DNA of 64,000 nucleotides, taken from contig NW_006766898.1 in assembly GCF_000275845.1 (NCBI RefSeq), forward strand, positions 238,862-302,861. Direction: 5' to 3'. The notes beneath the pieces were generated by a model. That model was not told where the DNA came from. It saw only the letters and a list, made by a program, of their open reading frames with translations, and made no database searches. The DNA comes from Dichomitus squalens LYAD-421 SS1 (lineage: Eukaryota > Basidiomycota > Agaricomycetes > Polyporales > Polyporaceae). Position 1 is the first letter of the stretch; each line of letters starts with the position of its first letter. The translations under genes and the position numbers were made by a program. Below are positions 8,429 through 20,282 of the stretch, one piece after another.

Positions 8429-10013
8429 CTACACAAGGTACTCGAAGTCGATCCACTTTGGACGCTCAAGGAAGACCTTCTCGACTGTGAAGTTCTTTGC
8501 TTCCTCCTTTGTCAATATATGCTCCAGTGGGATGCGGGCGGAGGTGTTACCACCTGGGCCTACGACTCATTCAGCTTCCCATGTTGTTTCCGTAGCGGTT
8601 GGATGTCCGGGTACGCACCGAATGAATCGAACTCCGCGTAGAACGTCGTGTTCATGATCACAGGTCTGCGGCGAGAAGTTCAGGGCCACTCATCTCATCA
8701 AAGATCGACGCGACATACCTAGCACTATCGAACGGCGTCCATCCTGCCGGAGCGATGCTATCGTCCATGAAGGTGCGCAAGTATACCGTTGTTGCGAGGT
8801 CGTTCCAGGGTCTGCCTAGAAAGCATTTGCCAGCGGTGACGGTAGTCGCGTTAGCATCCGGTGACTGAAAGCAGCATCAGAACTAGGTCTCGATCATAGA
8901 GCTGACGAACGTACCCGAATGATTCGCGAGTTCGAGATATATGCGCCATATCGATTACCAGGGGCGCCAGTCAAGTTCGTGCCCTTCCAGGCGGATATTC
9001 CACCACCGCATGCACGGTTGGCCAATGTGACATTCTCAAACCAACTGCCCTGCAATCAGCGTCTCGCGCGTGGAGGGATATTTGCCAATGACCACTGACG
9101 CAGTGCCAAAGCCGAATAAGTCTACAAACGACATTAGCAATCGTAGAGCGTATCACTAGCGCAGCACTCACAATCCGTTTGTCCGTAAATGATGCTGTCG
9201 ATGACATATGTGCTGGCATTACGTCCGGTGTACCACGTATCCTGGTAGCTTGCAAGTACACATCCGTAGAACGACGCGTTCGCGTACGAGATGTCCGTTA
9301 CCAATGCCTGCGAGATAGAAAAGTTGGCCTCGATTTACAGTCAGCCCAATCAGCGTACATACGTCGTCTGTATGTCTCACCGCTCGATTCTCGAAGTCGA
9401 TGTTGTACGCCTTGAAGTCGACATTGCCAAACAGAGGTTGAAGAGGGGCGCCAGTCGGACCAGCTCCGATCAACGACGCGTTGAAAGAGGGTGCGACTAG
9501 GAGGACAGCAGACTGCGCGTCGTCCATGCCCGTCTGGACGAATTGGTTGTTCCAGATGTGGACCAAGTTCCGGGTCGAGGCATTCCCTGCAGGGTCGAAG
9601 GCTGTACTTCGGTCAAGTTCGCCCTTAGGTCGCCATCAGAGGGGGGAGGCGATATACTCAGGGCTACCACTTACGAGGAGTGTGACGGGACCTGTGCGCG
9701 TTACGTTCACCGTTTCGTGATACTCTCCTGCACCTATGAGGATGGTCGCCGAACCCGTCTCCGGGCTGCGCATATAGTGAGCACAGACAACCTCAAACGT
9801 AACGCGGATCACGTACAGAGACAGTAGGGCGGCTTGGACGCTAGTAAAGCGGGCCCGGGGATCAGTTTGAGAGACGAAGATCGTCCCAGGGCTACAGCCG
9901 GTCAGAGGTGAGAGGTGTCCAGGCTTCTTGAGCTGACATGCGAGATGTGCCGGAGACAGTGCCCATGCCGCAGGTAGAACAAGAAAAATTAGGAGCCAAA
10001 GAAAGCCTTTCAT
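8429..10013 (-). CDS. Pectin methylesterase (carbohydrate esterase family 8), secreted
   Basis: The gene is split into several short exons. Exon 1 from ATG 10013 gives a signal peptide (MKGFLWLLIFLVLPAAWA) and IFVSQTDPRARFTSVQAAL. Later exons carry the family signatures in order: GAGEYHETV, MDDAQSAVLL, YQDTWYTGRNA, then GQTD|YLFGFG across an intron, GGGISAWKGTN, and LGRPWND with TFMDDSIAPAGW. The catalytic aspartates (in QDT and in DYLFG, where most members have DFIFG) and the arginine of LGRPW are present. The last exon ends KWIDFEYLV at stop 8431-8429. The enzyme removes methyl esters from homogalacturonan outside the cell, preparing pectin for cleavage. The introns I could place (for example about 9172-9123) keep phase, so I take the gene as intact. 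Confidence 0.88.
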
Positions 10014-10563
10014 GCTGCCGTCCTAACGTGTGTCGCAGCCATCTGAGGTCTACTGTTCGCCCTTGTTATAGGTAGTGAGCGGGCCGTCGGGAGCGTCATA
10101 AGACCTAGGCGTGACATTCACTGGGGCCGGCAAGGGAGACATGCCTGCTTGTTTATTTCAGGCATCACATGAACACCTGCAGAGAACGCGTCAGCACGAA
10201 GAGACTGCTCGATGTATTGGAGAAGCCGATTCGCACCTCACTTGGGGATCCTTGACCGCTGTCAAACGGCCAAGAGATGGGTGAGAGTAGGTTTTAGGTC
10301 CGGAACTGCTGAGCCATAATTATGGTCCTGTAATGATGTTGACGAGATATGAGTCCAACTCGGCGACGTCATGCTCGACAGCGCGCGAGGCACGATCAGC
10401 GACGAGGGGGTGTTTGGGCATATTTGGCTCGGCCGGACCGCTGCACGGGGCGGGGCGCAGTCAGCGGCATCTCCACCGCATTGTTCCCATCCTCAGCCTG
10501 ACTACCTCACCACTACTTGCCATCTGCAGCTTTCTATCATTCTCTTCAGCTCTCGTCGCCAAC
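10014..10563. other. Divergent intergenic region
   Basis: Shared upstream region of the pectin methylesterase (minus) and the SNARE gene (plus). The part next to the SNARE start is pyrimidine-rich (about 10490-10560), as expected for a fungal 5' leader. No RNA gene or repeat seen. Confidence 0.5.
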
Positions 10564-11789
10564 ATGAGTTTCCAAGACATAGAGACCGGACTGGCGCAGC
10601 GCCCGCCGTCGCCCGGCGCCGTTCCACAATCCCCAGAAGAGTCCGCATTCGTTACCCTTCAGTCCTCGCTATCGCTCCAGGTCTTCAAGATCAATTCAAA
10701 TGTTCAGGGTATCTTGAAGCTCGTCGATCAGCTTGGCACTGCCAGGGACTCCGCCACCCTGCGTAAATCGCTGTCAGTACATGGAGTGAGTTCGACTATG
10801 GGCGTCACTCACAACGCGGCATAATGCATAGGCATGATCTCACGGAGTCGACGCGTGCAATGGCGAAGAGGGGGTCGGATGACTTGAAGAAGCTCGCGAC
10901 GATGCAGGCAACCCTGGTATGTCGGTGGTGTGCACTGGATAGACAGGACCAAAGGTGTTGATGTGGTGCCCCAAGCCTCGGTACAAGACGTCATTGCAGA
11001 AGACCTCGCATGATCTCCAGCTCTCCCTCGTCGCGTTCCAGCGCGCACAGCAAGTCAGTGCGGAACGTCAGCGCACGGTCGTTGAAGGCGTGAAGCATGC
11101 CGTGCATGATGAGGCCAACGTATCGTGAGTTTCAGTCCTCCTCGCGTTTTCAATGCCAGAAGCACTCGACTGGCCGTTGCGTCGTGATTGGCGGGTCATT
11201 CAGGCGGGAATGACCATTGGGTGACATACTGAGACTTGTCTCCCTTGGCTTGATGGACCCCATGCTGACCCTACGTCTTCGTCGCAAAGGGAGGAGCAGG
11301 CTCGTGCTTCAAGTCCGACGCCCTCGCAACGTCAGGCACAGATCCTTCAGACACAGTTCTCTCCTCAGGAGCTCGCGTTCCAGGAATCCCTCATCCAGGA
11401 GCGCGAGGAGGAGATCCGGGAAATAGAGACGGGCATCCACGAACTCCACCAGATCTTCCGTGACCTTGGCACGCTCGTGCAGGAGCAGGGTGGCATGCTC
11501 GGTGTGTAGTCTCGCAGCTGCGCTCGTGGTGGACGTCTGACGTCTCCCTGCAGACAACATCGAGTCAAATATCTCCTCCATCGCCGTCGACACCGCCGGT
11601 GCTGCGGAAGAGCTGACTACTGCGCACGAGTACCAGCGGCGTGCAGGCCGGCGCGCGCTCTGCCTCATGCTCGTGCTAGTAGTCGTCGTCGCCGTGGTCC
11701 TCCTGGCAGTACGTATCCTCCTTGTTGTCGCACGTTGTTCTACCGGGATACCGATACGTTGCTGGGCTTGACTGCAGATTTTGTCATGA
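10564..11789 (+). CDS. PEP12: Syntaxin-family Qa-SNARE, Pep12/syntaxin-7 type
   Basis: Starts MSFQDIETG, very like the N-terminus of Pep12 proteins. An N-terminal helical region is followed by the SNARE helix (from FQESLIQEREEEIREIE through LGTLVQEQGGMLDNIE) with the zero-layer glutamine in VQEQGG, then a C-terminal membrane anchor rich in Val and Leu ending ...VVLLAILS at stop 11787-11789. At least four introns are evident: after RKSL (codon CT|G), after MQATL, after NVS, and within the anchor after VVLLA (donor GTACGT at about 11709, acceptor CTGCAG at 11777). It should mediate fusion of vesicles at the prevacuolar/late endosome compartment. The Pep12 assignment over other endosomal syntaxins rests mainly on the N-terminus. 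Confidence 0.85.
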
Positions 11790-12294
11790 TGATCGACGCC
11801 CGCCTATGACGACATAGCCCAGACCTCACGCACACGGACTTGCATTCACGATTTGGATGGCTTATGATATATCTCCCATTAGTTTCGGGACGGCGATCGC
11901 TCTTATATCCTTGTTTATGCTGCTAATTATGGTCGCCGTTGTACATCTGTATGCCTACATCGTACAGTGGGTACAGCGCGGACTCTCTCTGGACTTTAGT
12001 GGAGTAGCTGTGGAACGTCAACCTAGTGAACGTGGTATTCGGATGCTTTGCGGCGATTAGAGCTGGAATAAGGAAACCACTTATATCAAGTAAGACTGAC
12101 ATGAGATCAAGCGAGACGTGCGTGAGACGTGTCTCGCGTTGGAAGGGGATGTCGTGATCATCATAAGCTATGACGTGCTGGTATATATACATGTGTGTCG
12201 CAAGGGGGTGGCTGCAATCCTACGGCTACCCATACCGGCCCCTGGTCCCTAGTGTCCTCTCTGCCTAGACCATCCCATATTTGCGTCGCCTACG
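11790..12294. other. Convergent intergenic region
   Basis: Lies between the 3' ends of the SNARE gene (plus) and the DUF202 gene (minus). A 67-residue hydrophobic frame at 11857-12060 exists but has no supporting context. Nothing else recognised. Confidence 0.5.
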
Positions 12295-13030
12295 TCACCT
12301 CACTGCAAGAATGATGGCGAAAACAGCAATGATGAACGACAGCAACGTGAACGAGAGCAAGACAATGCTGACACGCGCGACAGGGTATACCCCGCGAATG
12401 AGCGCGTCCTGGACGATGAAATACCGCGACACGCCGACGACCAAGGTGTATATCCCCAGCCCGATCGTTACAGCCCCCAGCGGCCGCGCATACCTCTGCC
12501 ACTCCTTGCCAATTGTCTCCGCGCTGAGCGTGAAGAGCTGTACGAGTGCTGGAGAAGGGGGCAAAAGAGGTGAGTGGCCGTTGTTGCACGAGGGAAGGGG
12601 ACCCACCGACTCCCGCCGAGGCGATCGCCAGGCTCGTTCGGGCGTAGGCGAGGAACGTCCGCTCGGACGCGAGGTGGTCCCGCGCTACGCTGCCTGAGTT
12701 CTCCAGGGTGAGCACGAGCTTGTATCGCTGCAGCAGCCCTCGCCACCAGCTCTCCTTCGCTTCTCTTGGGCTGCCGCCCGAGTCCCCCGCGGGGTCGTCT
12801 CTGCGGTCGTTTGGGCAATCATCTTCGGACGAATCTGGGCTGAAGGCCCCACTGCCTCCTACGCCGCGACTTCGGGGGCTCAACGAGCGGAGGACCATGT
12901 GGAGCGATGGGAGGTGCCGGTCTTGTTTTTCTCGGGGATGCGCGCGCGATGGCGCCGGGGAGGGCGGGAGCGGCGGGGACGACAACGGAGGCCGTCTTGT
13001 CAGGACCGTCGGCGATTCTAGGCTGGCCAT
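12295..13030 (-). CDS. DUF202-family membrane protein
   Basis: From ATG 13030, a proline/serine-rich N-terminal half of about 100 residues precedes a DUF202 domain: RDHLASERTFLAYARTSLA forms the first conserved block and first membrane helix. One intron (donor GTGGGT at about 12606, acceptor TCTCCAG at about 12550) joins GVALVQLFTL. Two further hydrophobic helices follow (LGAVTIGLGIYTLVVGV and VSIVLLSFTLLSFIIAVFAI), ending AVR. Three transmembrane segments fit the family, which includes the membrane part of the vacuolar transporter chaperone Vtc1 and several yeast proteins of unknown function. The role here is unknown; a vacuolar or plasma membrane location is inference. Confidence 0.85.
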
Positions 13031-13913
13031 GGCGTCGAAAATTGGCTAAATATATGCGCCTGAGGTGGGTTCGCTGGTTCTCTCCGTCGGTCGTCAGAAG
13101 CTGGCAGGATTGCGTGCGCAGGTCCTGCGCTGGCTCGCGATCGCGGTGCAAGTAGGTCGGCAAATCGGGAAATGCGGCGTGCGTGAGCTCAAAAGCTTCT
13201 GGCTGGAGCCGCAGGGCTTTGACGTCATATTTCAGCACCTTGTGCTGGAACTTAGGCGTATGTTTTGCTAGTTGCGCAGGCAGAAGCTGGTCGTGGACGC
13301 TTGGTGAACGCTTCTCATGATTCGGCTGGCTTTGCGGCTCTTCAGAAGACAAGATACGAAGGTGTATGGGTGGTAGACATTTCTTCGGGCTTCTGACCTC
13401 CGGCATGTCTGTCTCTAGTATATACATCGTTGCTCGCTTACTAGTGCATGCGGTTCACGGCATGACGAGAACGCCCACAGTGTGATGCAAGAGCTCTGAT
13501 GAGAAGGAGAAATCAGACTGAGGTATGTGTAGTACACTGCGTAATGATCCTTGCTGTTGCATACTCCTAGCCAAGCTGTAGCAAATACATTGTGTGTATG
13601 CCTGATTCTGCCCCTGAGATGAAGCTTTGAGTAACGAGAGACAAGCCAAGGAGCTCTACAGACCTCGGAGAGGACACCATAGAGGAAAACAAGGACAAGG
13701 ACCTGACTCGATTTCAATTTGCGAGAAGGGCGATTGCTCCGGGCCGACGGTCAGGACAACTCGATCACGTGAGCGTACGCGTGCTGAGAGCGCGCCTGCC
13801 CCAGTTCAAAACCGAACCTCGTGTTGGTCGGCTCTTGTCTTCGACATCGTCGCTGGCGTCGTCCCCAACTCCTCCACGGCCTGGCACATCTATTGAACGT
13901 AGCGAAACCTACA
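13031..13913. other. Divergent intergenic region
   Basis: Upstream of both the DUF202 gene (minus) and the Aurora kinase (plus). Several overlapping short frames occur on both strands, none with recognisable domains. The 609-bp minus frame at 12819-13427 mostly overlaps the DUF202 exon out of frame. Confidence 0.5.
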
Positions 13914-15541
13914 ATGGCCTCCATCAACCAGATCACTCGTCAAATCTCCGCTCTCGAGATATCCTCCAAGCCCAACACGACCCGGCCAGCCACCACCGCG
14001 CAACACCAGAAGAAACCGAGCCAAACGAACGTCACGAAGCTGCTGTCCAAGTACGCGGCACCACACCCCTTCGCTGCCGCCACGACGCTGCAGAAGGCAG
14101 CGTCCACGAACTCCATCGCTAGCAAGACATCGACGGCCACCTCACGACCCGCATCGCCGACACGACCAGCTGCGCCTGCGGCTTCTTCCGCGAAACCCCC
14201 CACAATCGACATCGGAAGCTATGATGGAGGCTTTGAAATTGAGAACGAGACCCGGGGAGAGGTTGTGGTTGGCGCAGCGGCGGAGGAGCTTGCGCTGGAT
14301 TCTAGTGTTGCACCGTGAGTGGCTCGTTTCGATGCGTTTGAATTGGTGTCGCTTTAGGTCCTCTTTGCCGTGGTCTTGATTGTCTACGTATCTTTTGAAT
14401 GCTGGATGATCATGCGAACGACAACCACGAGCAGGACGTAGGCATGTGCACGGCTCCCCATTGGGAGTATAGTGAGCTCTTGACCATGTGGAGTTGTGCA
14501 CAGTAGCCTCTCCGCACGACTTGCTGGTAGGAGAGGCCTCAGATCGGTTCTCCGCACGCTGTCATTGCGGAGGAACTGACTCTGGACGTTTGTACAGAGA
14601 ACGGCCGACACGCGAATGGCACTTGACCGATTTCGACATCGGACGCCCACTCGGCAAGGGCAAGTTCGGCCGCGTATACATGGTTCGCACCAAGACCGCG
14701 CCCCACTACATCCTTGCCCTCAAGTGCCTGTACAAATCCGAGATCGTCCAGTCGCGCGTCGAGAAGCAGATCCGGCGCGAGATTGAGATCCAGCAGAACC
14801 TGCGACACCCCCACGTCCTCCGGCTGTACGGCTACTTCCACGACGAGAAGCGCATATTTTTGATGCTCGAGTTCGCGGGCAAGGGCGAGCTGTACAAGCA
14901 GCTGACGAAGTACGGGTGCTTCACCGAGAAGCGGAGTTCACGGTATATCGACCAGATGGCCGACGCGCTCATGTACCTCCATGGGAAGCACGTCATCCAT
15001 CGTGATATCAAGCCCGAGAACCTGCTGCTTGGGATTAATGGCGAGCTCAAGATTGGGGACTTCGGGTGGAGCGTACACGCACCTGGAAACAGGAGGAAAA
15101 CGCTATGCGGCACACTGGACTACCTTCCGCCGGAGATGGTCGAGGGCCGCGAACACTCAGAGAAGGTCGACTACTGGGCACTGGGCGTGCTCACGTACGA
15201 GTTCATCTGCGGTGCACCACCATTCGAGGACCTGAGCGGATACAACGGTGAGCTTGGGTGCTGCTCGTCCCCATGATGGCAGCTGACCGGGCCCGACAGC
15301 GACGTACAAGCGCATACAGCGAGTAGACCTGAAGATTCCGTCCAAAGTGTCGCCAGAAGCCCGCGATCTGATCACGAGGGTCTGTCACCGGCTCCGTGTT
15401 TCTCTGCTCTCTGTGTCTGACCGTCCTTTACAGCTCCTCCAGTACGACCCAGACAAGCGTATCCCGCTCACCGAGGTCAGGAAACATCCGTGGATCGTGA
15501 AGTACAGGTCGAAAGGCCACTCCACTGCGGGCGTGGCGTAG
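13914..15541 (+). CDS. ark1: Aurora-family serine/threonine kinase
   Basis: About 413 residues in four exons. A low-complexity Ala/Ser/Thr-rich N-terminus of about 135 residues ([15 protein letters not shown]...) precedes a kinase domain starting [15 protein letters not shown]. Visible motifs are the glycine loop GKGKFGRVY, the lysine in [20 protein letters not shown], and the activation loop [15 protein letters not shown], whose threonine is the site normally phosphorylated in Aurora kinases. The C-lobe ends [17 protein letters not shown]. Introns follow SSVAP (donor at 14317), YN (15248) and DLITR (15380) and all keep phase. The ATG at 13914 is in ACAATGG. Known role of the family: chromosome bi-orientation and cytokinesis in the chromosomal passenger complex (Ipl1 in budding yeast, Ark1 in fission yeast). 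Confidence 0.93.
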
Positions 15542-15992
15542 TTCGATCTGCTTCAGTAGTTGTTATCGTTGCCGTCTTGCACCTTTGTCTATGGACTCCT
15601 ACACCTTGTCTGCTGTCGTATGGCTGTATATATGCCACCACTGCCGTCGTATGTATAATACGATATCCATGCCCATACGCACGTCGTTGAGATCTGTGCA
15701 TCTCGCGCACCCGAATATTTTGAGCTGCAAGGCAGAAAAGCGGATTGTTTCGAACAGAAGTTTCAAGTACAATGGTGAATGTTAGTACTAGGTTGGGTTC
15801 AGACCGAGGTCGTTTTTACGACCGCTGCACAAGCCAACGAGCTTCGGGCGATTACGTTGTGAGCTAAGCGCCAGAGTCCAAGTCTGCCCGAAGAGATGAT
15901 AGAGGGCGTCTAATTCTATACTCCGACTCTGCACCGTATTCTCCCGGACCCCTTCGCCGTCGACGACGAACACTTCATTCTCCACGAACTCG
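15542..15992. other. Intergenic between Aurora kinase and MPP-beta
   Basis: Contains the kinase 3' flank and the promoter of the next gene on the same strand. No further gene recognised. Confidence 0.5.
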
Positions 15993-17586
15993 ATGGTGGC
16001 AAGCACACTCTCGGCCTCGCTTGGGCGTGCTCTTCGCAGCAGCGCAGCGCGCTACCCTGTATGTTGTTTCCCGTTTTCGCTGCGTGCAACGGCTCTGACA
16101 GCGTACACCTCAGCGCCGCCCATTGCGGTCGTTTGCGACTGCAGCCAACATCCCTCACCCCCAGCTGCAGACCTCGACCCTTCCTAATGGCCTGACGGTT
16201 GCAACTGAGACGCACCCTCACGCGCAGACAGCGACGGTGGGCGTGTGGATTGACGCGGGGTCGAGGGCGGAGACGGACGCGACGAATGGCACGGCACACT
16301 TCCTCGAACACATGGCGTTCAAGGGCACCAACCGCCGCTCCCAGCACCAGCTCGAGCTGTCTGTTGAGAGCCTCGGTGCGCACCTGAACGCGTATACATC
16401 GCGCGAGCAAACGGTGTACTACGCCAAGTGCTTCTCCAAGGACGTCGGCACGAGCGTGGACATCATCAGCGACATCCTCCAGAACTCGACCCTGGACGCC
16501 GCCGCGATCGAGAGGGAGCGGGACGTGATTCTGCGCGAGCAGCAGGAGGTGGACAAGCAGTTGGAGGAGGTTGTCTTCGACCACCTGCATGCTGTTGCCT
16601 TCGCCAGTGAGTGACGTCGACGGTGTCCACGTGCGGGGAAGCTCACGTTGCTGCAGACCAGCCCCTGGGACGGACCATCCTCGGCCCTAAGCAGAACATC
16701 CTCTCCATCAAGCGCGACGACCTCTCGTCGTACATCAAGACGAACTACACTGCCGACCGCATGGTCCTCGTCGGCACTGGCGGTGTCGACCACGAGCAAC
16801 TCGTCAAGTACGCCGAGCAGCACTTCGCCAACCTCCCTGTCTCTCCCAACCCCATCCCCCTTGGCCGCCTCTCTCACCCCAAGACCAAGTTCACCGGCGC
16901 CGAGGTCCGCATCCGTGATGATTCCCTCCCGACTGCGCACGTCGCAATCGCCGTCGAGGGTGTCGGCTGGAGCTCGCCCGACTACTTCCCGCTGCTCGTC
17001 ATGCAGAGCATCTTCGGCAACTGGGACCGCTCGCTCGGTGCTGCCGGCCTCATGTCCTCGCGTCTGTCGCACATCATCTCGTCGAACAACCTCGCCAACA
17101 GCTTCATGTCGTTCTCGACGAGCTACTCGGATACGGGTCTCTGGGGTATCTACCTCGTCACCGAGAACCTCATGAACATGGACGACTTGGCGCACTTCAC
17201 TCTCCGCGAGTGGACGCGCATGTCCATCGCGCCCACGGACGTCGAGGTCGAGCGCGCCAAGAGCCAGCTCAAGGCGTCTCTCCTCCTTTCTCTCGACGGC
17301 ACCACTGCCATTGCCGAGGACATCGGCCGCCAGCTCGTCACCAGCGGCCGTCGCCTGACGCCCAAGCAGATCGAGTTCATCGTCGACTCTGTCACCAAGG
17401 AGGACATCAAGCGGGTAGCGCAGAAGTACCTCTGGGACAAGGATGTACGTAGCCTAGCTCCCAAGCCTCTCTCCGCTTTTGCTGACTTTGTTCGCTTCGC
17501 AGATCTCTATCGCTGCTGTAGGTCCTATCGATGGTCTCCTCGACTACAACCGTATCCGCGCGGACATGTCGTCGCTGCTCTACTAG
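15993..17586 (+). CDS. MAS1: Mitochondrial processing peptidase, beta subunit
   Basis: M16 metallopeptidase that removes presequences from proteins imported into the mitochondrial matrix, acting with the alpha subunit. Exon 1 ([22 protein letters not shown]) is a typical arginine/serine presequence; an intron at 16059-16101 is followed by [14 protein letters not shown], where its own cleavage is likely. The zinc site [10 protein letters not shown] (HxxEH) is intact, so this is the catalytic beta subunit and not the inactive alpha or complex III core protein. The domain continues through [23 protein letters not shown] and [13 protein letters not shown] further intron sits after DHLHAVAFA, and the last one precedes [18 protein letters not shown]; stop at 17584-17586. 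Confidence 0.94.
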
Positions 17587-18094
17587 AGCGGTGAATGGAG
17601 GTAGTCGTGTGGGACATTGTTGTGTAGTTATCGTCGTAATGCTAGCCAGCTTGCGAGTAGACTAAAAGTATCTACACCTCTTCTTCTAGACGAGAGTTGG
17701 CTTAATTTCCGTTCACCGACGAGGGAGCGAGCGCGCATATTCGTGTTTGCGAACGATCTCTGAACGTAGGTCTCCTGTTTATGTTTGCCTCGAGCTTCGC
17801 ATGCTGAGCGCGGACGCTGGTGAGTCTATTGGGTATGGCGTGATTCAGGTCTAGGAATTGACTCGGTCCTTTGTCATGTATTCGTGCTGAAGAATTAGCA
17901 GTGGGCTGAATGCATGTGCATTGCTTCCGGACCGCCTGTCAGGGACTCCGGGCAGCCGGTCGACGCGGCTCTCCTTCCCAAGTTGGGTATATATATCGCA
18001 ACCATGTGCTCAGATGAGGTAGGCTGGGCTTCTGGTCAGCAAGTTCGACGCAGGTTGCCCTCTCATCTGTGAACCATTCACTGTCTGTACCGGT
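17587..18094. other. Intergenic
   Basis: Between MPP-beta and the CoA-transferase, both on the plus strand. No gene, repeat or RNA recognised. Confidence 0.5.
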
Positions 18095-19941
18095 ATGTCA
18101 TCGCACGCCATGAACGCTGCTCGTGCACCAGCGGAGGCTTTGTGGCGGTCGCTACGGCTCCCTGTAGAGACTGTCTCGCATTTAGAGCTTACACCGCATC
18201 CGGATCCCGCGGTTGATTCGACGTTCAAACTTGGTACTGCAGCACAGGTAGGTGTGCATGCGCGCTGTTCTCTATGGTCCGGGGCAAGTTGACGGGACAG
18301 ACTGCGTAGACGTCCATAGGCCTCGCTGGACTTGCGGCGGCCCATTTCCATCAACTTCGGACCGGGGCCGAGCAGGTCGTGAGCGTGGATGCTCGCCATG
18401 CTGTTATCGAGTTCAGTTAGTGTCTAGATGAGACTTCCTGTGACGGCGTGTCCCACATTTTGTTCACAGAGAGCGAGGTCTACTATGAAATCGAGGGACA
18501 GCCAAAGAAGACGTCAAGTATTTTTGACGGTCTTGCGGGCGTGTACCGTACTAAGGACAACAACTATGTCCGGATTCACACCAACTTTCCTCAGTGAGCG
18601 GGGCTGCATCGTCTTACTTCCGAAAGCTGTTCGTGCTCATACCATCGCGCTTTGCAGCCATAAACAGGGTATACTAGACATCCTTCAGTGCGCGCCGACC
18701 AGGGAGTCGGTCCAGGAAGCGCTATTAGGCTGGAACTCAGTCGACTTCGAAACGGAAGCCTCGTCGCGGAAGATGTGTGCCACTGCTCTGCGTTCGTTCG
18801 AGCAATGGGATGCACATCCGCATGCCAAGGCACTCACGGATACGCCACCCGTAATGCTACTCAAGGTTGGCGACGCGCCAAAGCGGGAGGTCAGAGGAAG
18901 CCCGACTCGTCCTCTGGAGGGGATTCGAGTGCTGGAGTTGACTAGGGTGCTCGCAGGTCCTGTGGCGGGCAGGACGCTTGCAGGTGAGCTCGGACTGGCA
19001 CTGCTGGGCAGGTTTTGAGCAACTGAGCGCACGATGTAGCCCACGGTGCAGACGTGTTGTGGATCACCTCACCCAACCTGCCTGCGCTGCCGATGCTCGA
19101 CGTGGATACCTCGCGAGGAAAGCGGACAACACAGCTCGATCTCAACGACCCTGCAGGCCGGGAGAAGTTCGCATCCCTCGTCAAAGACACGGACGTCTTC
19201 CTGCAGTCGTACAGACCTGGCGGTTTGGCTGCAAAGGGGTTCGGGGTAGGAGAAGTCGCGAAGGCACGCCCGGGAATTGTCTATGCAAGCTTGACTGCTT
19301 ATGGATGGGAAGGACCTTGGAAAGATCGTCGCGGGGTAATCACACAGCTCAAGGTTCTAATTTTCGCTGGCTTACATGGCGTCCAGTTCGACTCATTAGT
19401 TCAAACGGCTACTGGATATAACGTCGCCGAAGCTGAAGCGTACGCTGCATACACTGGCAACCACGGGCTTCGTCCGCTTCGTCCAAAGGCTCTTCCCATG
19501 CAAGCGTTGGATCACGCCGCAGGATATATGCTCGCCTTTGGCATTCAGGCTGCGCTGTGTCGGACCATAACGGCGAGCCTTCCTATTCAGCAATGGATCT
19601 TGTAGGCTTACGTTCGCTATTTGACATGACAGGAGGGCGGCTCTTGGGAAGTGAGGGTCTCCCTTGCCGCGGTGGGACAATGGATCCGGTCCCTGGGATG
19701 TCTGGATCCTGCCGCCGCGTTCAGAGATGGTCGCCCATTACCGACTCCTTCACAAAAAGACCAAGAGGTCGCGAAGTATTCGGCACAAGTCCGGGAAACT
19801 CGGACGTCACGTAACGATGGAGAGCAGAAGGTGATGAGAGCGTTGAAGCATGCTGCGGTCTTGTCTGAGACTCCGGTGGTCGAAGGGGAAGCTCCAATGC
19901 ATTTGGATGCTCATTCTCCGGAATGGCTGACGCGCGAGTGA
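18095..19941 (+). CDS. Family III CoA-transferase (CaiB/BaiF type)
   Basis: Multi-exon gene from ATG 18095. Conserved stretches include LAGLAAAHFHQLRTGAEQ, VSVDARHAVIEF, VYRTKDNNYVRIHTNFP, RPLEGIRVLELTRVLAGP, AHGADVLWITSPN, LDLNDPAGREKFASLVKD, VFLQSYRPGGLAAKGFG and ARPGIVYASLTAYGWEGPW. The order shows the two-part fold of the family, in which two half domains flank the conserved VLELTRVLAGP segment. Introns keep phase (for example the acceptor GCGTAG near 18308 before TSIGLAGL). The final exon runs through EGGSWEVRVSLAAVGQW to a stop at 19939-19941. The enzyme should move CoA between organic acids; substrate cannot be read from sequence. Relatives include formyl-CoA and carnitine CoA-transferases and alpha-methylacyl-CoA racemase. 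Confidence 0.87.
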
Positions 19942-20282
19942 TTAATGGGTGATTAGGAGCGTAGTACAGTCAATCCTGTAACTGGTCGTGTTGAGAGACT
20001 TAGTCGACCCTTGGCTCTCGCTCAATGAAAGAATGTGTTAAACGAGTCCTCTACTTTTGAACGTGTATGAAGCTACAGGGTTGTCCGTGATACGCGGTAG
20101 AGGAACGAGGGCGGAATTAATGGTCATGCGTAGTCGATCTCCTCATGGACGTCAATAATTGCCTTACGCATGTATCACCGGCAAGTTCCGACCGGATCCC
20201 CGCACTCTTGTCCACATCCGTGATTCCGGAGTTCGGTGAAGCCCTCCCCACCCCGGCCCTCTTCCACATCGTCTACACCAAC
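19942..20282. other. Intergenic
   Basis: Between the CoA-transferase and ETF-beta on the same strand; presumably terminator plus promoter. Nothing specific seen. Confidence 0.5.

Noticed and set aside
8429..10013. Pectin methylesterase as a broken gene
   Set aside because: The short conserved pieces are exons; introns such as about 9172-9123 restore the frame through catalytic motifs.
11857..12060. Hydrophobic 67-codon frame downstream of the SNARE gene
   Set aside because: No splice link to neighbours, no family and no promoter signal; the SNARE already ends at 11789.
12819..13427. Minus-strand 202-codon frame overlapping the DUF202 gene start
   Set aside because: Much of it is a frame-shifted reading of the DUF202 first exon, and the rest has no domain.
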